Below, in pieces: positions 60,949 through 64,000 of a stretch of DNA of 64,000 nt; the stretch's first letter is position 1; every line of letters begins with the position of its first letter. The translations under genes and the position numbers were made by a program. This DNA comes from Gillisia sp. UBA3175 (GTDB taxonomy: Bacteria; Bacteroidota; Bacteroidia; Flavobacteriales; Flavobacteriaceae), in the NCBI GenBank assembly GCA_002364325.1, contig DEXV01000003.1, forward strand, positions 461 through 64,460, read 5' to 3'. The notes beneath the pieces were generated by a model. That model worked only from the letters and a program-made list of their open reading frames with translations, was not told where the DNA came from and did no database searches.

Positions 60949-62025
60949 ATGATTGAGAAGTTGAATATAGTGAAGCAACGCTTTGATGAGGTGAACGATC
61001 TTATCATACAACCTGATATTATTTCAGATCAGAAGCGTTATGTGGAATTGAATAAGGAATATAAAGATCTAAAGGCACTAATGGATGTGCGTGCAACTTA
61101 TATTGAACTATCAGAAAACATCAAGGAATCTGAAGAGATCATAGCCGATGGCAGCGATCCTGAAATGACAGAGATGGCGAAGCTCCAAATGGAGGAAGCT
61201 AAATCTCAATTGCCTAAGTTGGATGAAAAGATAAGAATGATGCTTGTGCCAAAAGATCCTGAAGACGCCAAGAACGTGGTGATGGAAATTCGTGCCGGTG
61301 CGGGTGGAGATGAAGCAAGTATCTTTGCAGGAGATCTTTATAAGATGTATAATAAATATGCTGAGAGCAGAGGTTGGAAAGCAAATATTGTAGATTATAA
61401 TGAAGGTACCAACGGAGGATTCAAGGAGATGATCTTTGAGATCTCTGGGGAAGATGTTTATGGCACTTTAAAGTTTGAAGCAGGAGTGCACCGTGTACAA
61501 CGTGTGCCTCAAACCGAAACTCAAGGCCGGGTGCATACATCTGCTGCTACAGTGATGGTTTTGCCGGAAGCAGAAGAGTTTGATGTAGAGATCAATCCTA
61601 AAGAAGTGAGAGTAGATTTCTTCTGTTCTTCGGGACCAGGAGGACAATCTGTAAACACAACTTATTCTGCAGTAAGATTAACACACATCCCAACTGGTTT
61701 GGTGGCGCAGTGTCAAGATCAAAAATCCCAGCATAAGAACAAGGAAAAAGCGTTTAGAGTATTGCGTTCCAGATTATATGAAATGGAGTTGGCTAAGAAA
61801 TTGGCAGCAGATTCTGCAAAACGTAATTCTATGGTTTCCAGTGGAGATAGAAGTGCCAAAATTAGAACTTATAACTATTCTCAAGGTAGGGTTACAGATC
61901 ACAGAATTAACTTGACTTTATATGATCTTGGTAATATTATAAATGGAGACATTCAAAAAATTGTAGACGAATTGCAATTGGTAGAAAATACCGAAAAGCT
62001 GAAGGAGAACAGCGATGCATTCTAG
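60949..62025 (+). CDS. prfA: Peptide chain release factor 1
   Basis: Terminates translation at UAA and UAG. 358 residues. The catalytic GGQ is in [10 protein letters not shown] (about 229-238). The anticodon-like tripeptide region (the RF1 PxT motif) is PQTETQG just before the RVHTSAATV segment, which marks RF1 rather than RF2. No frameshift site is present, as expected for RF1. It is followed by a terminator and pyrF. Confidence 0.96.
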   Translation: MIEKLNIVKQRFDEVNDLIIQPDIISDQKRYVELNKEYKDLKALMDVRATYIELSENIKESEEIIADGSDPEMTEMAKLQMEEAKSQLPKLDEKIRMMLVPKDPEDAKNVVMEIRAGAGGDEASIFAGDLYKMYNKYAESRGWKANIVDYNEGTNGGFKEMIFEISGEDVYGTLKFEAGVHRVQRVPQTETQGRVHTSAATVMVLPEAEEFDVEINPKEVRVDFFCSSGPGGQSVNTTYSAVRLTHIPTGLVAQCQDQKSQHKNKEKAFRVLRSRLYEMELAKKLAADSAKRNSMVSSGDRSAKIRTYNYSQGRVTDHRINLTLYDLGNIINGDIQKIVDELQLVENTEKLKENSDAF

Positions 62026-62041
62026 ATATTGAAATATAATT

Positions 62042-62065
62042 TCCCGCTATTCGCGGGATTTTTTA
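62042..62065 (+). terminator. prfA terminator
   Basis: Stem TCCCGC (62042-62047) with GCGGGA (62053-62058), five-base loop, then T6. Confidence 0.8.
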
Positions 62066-62103
62066 TTTAGTTAATTTAGCAATTACTATCTAACTTATTC
62101 TTT

Positions 62104-62928
62104 ATGAACACTCAGAATCTTATAGCGCAAATTCGAAAGAAAAATTCTTTTTTATGTATCGGCCTAGATACAGATATGGAAAAGATCCCCACTTATTTAC
62201 TTTCAGAAGAAGACCCAATTTTCACTTTCAATAAGGCTATTATAGATGCTACTCATCAATTCGCAGTAGCCTATAAACCAAATTTTGCGTTTTACGAAGC
62301 ACATGGACGTAAAGGATGGAAATCCTTGTATAAGACCATAGAGTATCTTAATAAAACTTATCCAGAGATATTCACTATTGCCGATGCTAAACGAGGTGAT
62401 ATAGGAAATACGTCCAGCATGTATGCCAAGGCTTATTTTCAAGAGATGGCATTCGATTCGGTAACCGTAGCTCCATATATGGGTAAAGATTCTGTGGAGC
62501 CATTTTTGGCTTTCCGTAATAAACACGCAATTCTTTTAGCTTTAACTTCTAATGAAGGCGCCTTCGATTTTCAAACTACTAATTGTGGTAACACAGAATT
62601 ATACAAAAAAGTCTTAGAAACGTCTAAGACTTATGAAAATTCTGAGCGGTTAATGTATGTTGTTGGTGCAACTAAAGCAGAATATTTTGAAGAAATAAGA
62701 AAGATCGTACCAGATAGTTTTCTTTTGGTTCCTGGAGTTGGGGCACAAGGCGGAAGTTTAGAGGAAGTTTGTAAATATGGAATGAATAAAGATATTGGTT
62801 TATTGGTGAATTCTTCCAGAGCCATTATTTATGCTTCCTCCAGCTCTAATTTTGCTGAAATCGCTGCTGCTAAAGCAGAATCTATGCAGCGAGAAATGGC
62901 ACTACAAATAGCTAAATTTAATTCATAA
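62104..62928 (+). CDS. pyrF: Orotidine 5'-phosphate decarboxylase
   Basis: The last step of UMP synthesis. 274 residues, matching the longer type-2 OMP decarboxylases (E. coli 245). The catalytic Asp/Lys segment is [21 protein letters not shown] is the N-terminal strand, and the [11 protein letters not shown] and [11 protein letters not shown] segments form the phosphate site. It is followed 17 nt later by the metal-receptor gene. Confidence 0.95.
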   Translation: MNTQNLIAQIRKKNSFLCIGLDTDMEKIPTYLLSEEDPIFTFNKAIIDATHQFAVAYKPNFAFYEAHGRKGWKSLYKTIEYLNKTYPEIFTIADAKRGDIGNTSSMYAKAYFQEMAFDSVTVAPYMGKDSVEPFLAFRNKHAILLALTSNEGAFDFQTTNCGNTELYKKVLETSKTYENSERLMYVVGATKAEYFEEIRKIVPDSFLLVPGVGAQGGSLEEVCKYGMNKDIGLLVNSSRAIIYASSSSNFAEIAAAKAESMQREMALQIAKFNS

Positions 62929-62945
62929 GAAATTAATTTAAGGGA

Positions 62946-63743
62946 ATGGAGTTTACAGATCAAATAGGAAGAAAAATAAATATTTCTAAACCTGTTAAAA
63001 GGATCGTGTCTCTAGTCCCAAGTTTAAGTGAACTCGTTGTTTATTTAGGACTGGAGGAGGAATTGGTAGGTGTTACTAAGTTTTGTATTCATCCAAGCAC
63101 TCTTAAAACATCTAAAACTATAGTAGGCGGAACTAAAAAAGTGCATCTCCAAAAGATTCTTGATCTAAAACCAGATATAATACTCTGTAATAAGGAAGAG
63201 AACACCTTAGAAATGGTGCGGGAATTAGAAAAGATCGCAGCAGTTCATGTCTCAAATGTCATATCATTTCAAGATTCACAAGCACTAATACATAGCTATG
63301 GAGAGATATTTAATTGCCATACTGCTGTTGAAAAGCTAAATTTAGGTTTAACAGAAAAGTATGAAGATTTTCAATCTAATATTTCTAAAACAAATCAAAA
63401 GGTTGGTTATTTTATATGGAGAGAACCTTGGATGGTAGTAGGTGCAGATACCTTCATTAATTCAATGCTGGAATTGAATAACTGGGATAATAGCTTTAAA
63501 AATTATAACGGAAGATATCCTGAGATAAAAATTAATAATTTAATGGAATTGGATCTTGATCTAATTTTGTTGTCTTCAGAACCCTTTCCCTTCAAACAAA
63601 AGCATATTGAGGAAATAAGAAACTATACCAAAGCGCGTATAGAAATTGTAGATGGTGAATTCTTTAGTTGGTATGGATCTAGAAGCTTAATCGCATTCGA
63701 TTATTTTAAAAAATTTAGGGATCACTTATCAATTTCTTTATAA
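62946..63743 (+). CDS. BtuF-like helical-backbone metal-receptor protein without signal peptide
   Basis: 265 residues of the periplasmic-binding class III fold (BtuF/FhuD family). It has RIVSLVPSLSELVVYLGL near residue 18, GVTKFCIHP, VGGTKKVHLQKILDLKPDIILCN, and the second lobe VGYFIWREPWMVVG. In transporters of this family a signal peptide or lipid anchor is essential, but the protein begins directly at the fold (MEFTDQIGRKINISKPVK) and no earlier in-frame start is available. It may be cytoplasmic, with a non-transport role. Cobalamin or haem binding is possible by family. Confidence 0.75.
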   Translation: MEFTDQIGRKINISKPVKRIVSLVPSLSELVVYLGLEEELVGVTKFCIHPSTLKTSKTIVGGTKKVHLQKILDLKPDIILCNKEENTLEMVRELEKIAAVHVSNVISFQDSQALIHSYGEIFNCHTAVEKLNLGLTEKYEDFQSNISKTNQKVGYFIWREPWMVVGADTFINSMLELNNWDNSFKNYNGRYPEIKINNLMELDLDLILLSSEPFPFKQKHIEEIRNYTKARIEIVDGEFFSWYGSRSLIAFDYFKKFRDHLSISL

Positions 63744-63907
63744 TTCATCCTTCTTAATTGTGCCAGTATTTTTCTTGCCCTAGCATTTATCTTATCACTT
63801 TTCTCTTTATTGATCAATGCGATCTTAAAAGATCTGTACATCAACTCTGTGTATTTTTGGCAAAGGCGCTCTTCTTCGGACTTAAATAGGGATATGTCAA
63901 TCATCAT
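63722..63907 (-). CDS. Small helical protein (Lacal_2735-like)
   Basis: 61 residues (60 from the second Met). Charged, helical, with EEERLCQKYTELMYRSFKIA and a Lys/Arg-rich second helix. It resembles small flavobacterial proteins grouped as the Lacal_2735 family, of unknown function; this is from memory. Its 3' end overlaps the convergent metal-receptor gene by 22 nt. Beyond it, 63908-64000 shows nothing. Confidence 0.5.
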   Translation of the reverse strand: MMIDISLFKSEEERLCQKYTELMYRSFKIALINKEKSDKINARARKILAQLRRMNYKEIDK

Positions 63908-64000
63908 TCAATCAGCATTTTTAATTAGGCAAATGTAATTGATGCTATATTAAATTTTATTAAGCTGAGGTTAAAGTAATTGTAAAAAATAATTAACAAA

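Noticed and set aside
1..64000. Horizontally acquired island, phage or defence system
   Set aside because: Gene content, spacing, promoters and base composition look uniform throughout, with no integrase, transposase, toxin-antitoxin or restriction genes seen.

Overview
This window is an ordinary, gene-dense stretch of chromosome from a low-GC member of the Bacteroidota, almost certainly a marine-type Flavobacteriaceae related to Gramella/Christiangramia. The evidence is: gliding genes gldA, gldB and gldC; a type III glutamine synthetase; a separate MetH homocysteine-transferase subunit; promoters of the Bacteroidetes type (TTG/TTTG, about 20 nt, TAnnTTTG); and almost no Shine-Dalgarno sequences. 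I see no prophage, insertion sequence, CRISPR array or restriction system. The genus is an inference; no search was run.

Layout. 1-12.1 kb is a methionine cluster: metY, metX, a homoserine dehydrogenase and a MetZ-like sulfhydrylase; then a second homoserine dehydrogenase and an OsmC protein; then metH in two genes and metF. 12.1-14.9 kb holds two envelope proteins and gldA. 15-22.4 kb is an aromatic amino-acid operon (pheA, aminotransferase, tyrA, DAHP synthase-chorismate mutase) followed by rsgA, dtd, a MazG-like gene and aroA. 22.4-31.4 kb has queA, rlmN, a polyprenyl synthase, a palindromic repeat array, an ECF sigma factor with its neighbours, dnaG and an atypical response regulator. 31.5-44.8 kb has nadE, gldB, gldC, rho, truA, an ABC exporter, cdaA, folP, tpiA and prmA. 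44.8-64 kb has clpS, a HEIGH metallopeptidase, tRNA-Arg, an NhaC antiporter, an S9 peptidase, apt, a BlaI/M56 sensor pair, a CaCA exchanger, glnN, a purM-like gene, two paralogous membrane proteins, prfA, pyrF and a metal-receptor protein.

The most interesting feature is RNA-level control of amino-acid biosynthesis. metY is preceded by two attenuators in series. Each consists of a short ORF packed with Met (and Cys) codons, a candidate antiterminator and an intrinsic terminator. A diverged copy of the same double leader precedes the second homoserine dehydrogenase. pheA is preceded by a 25-codon ORF containing a run of eight Phe/Tyr codons and then a 15-bp terminator. The metH-metF operon instead has an S-box (SAM-I) riboswitch. 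The cluster therefore seems to read both charged tRNA (through ribosome stalling) and S-adenosylmethionine.

Other points of note: a DnaG primase in which all four zinc-ligand positions are substituted; a receiver domain with Glu at the phospho-acceptor position; an alternating palindromic repeat array at 25.7-26.0 kb; a 54-residue duplication at the C-terminus of the M56 sensor; and promoter -10-type boxes so close to start codons that some mRNAs may be leaderless.
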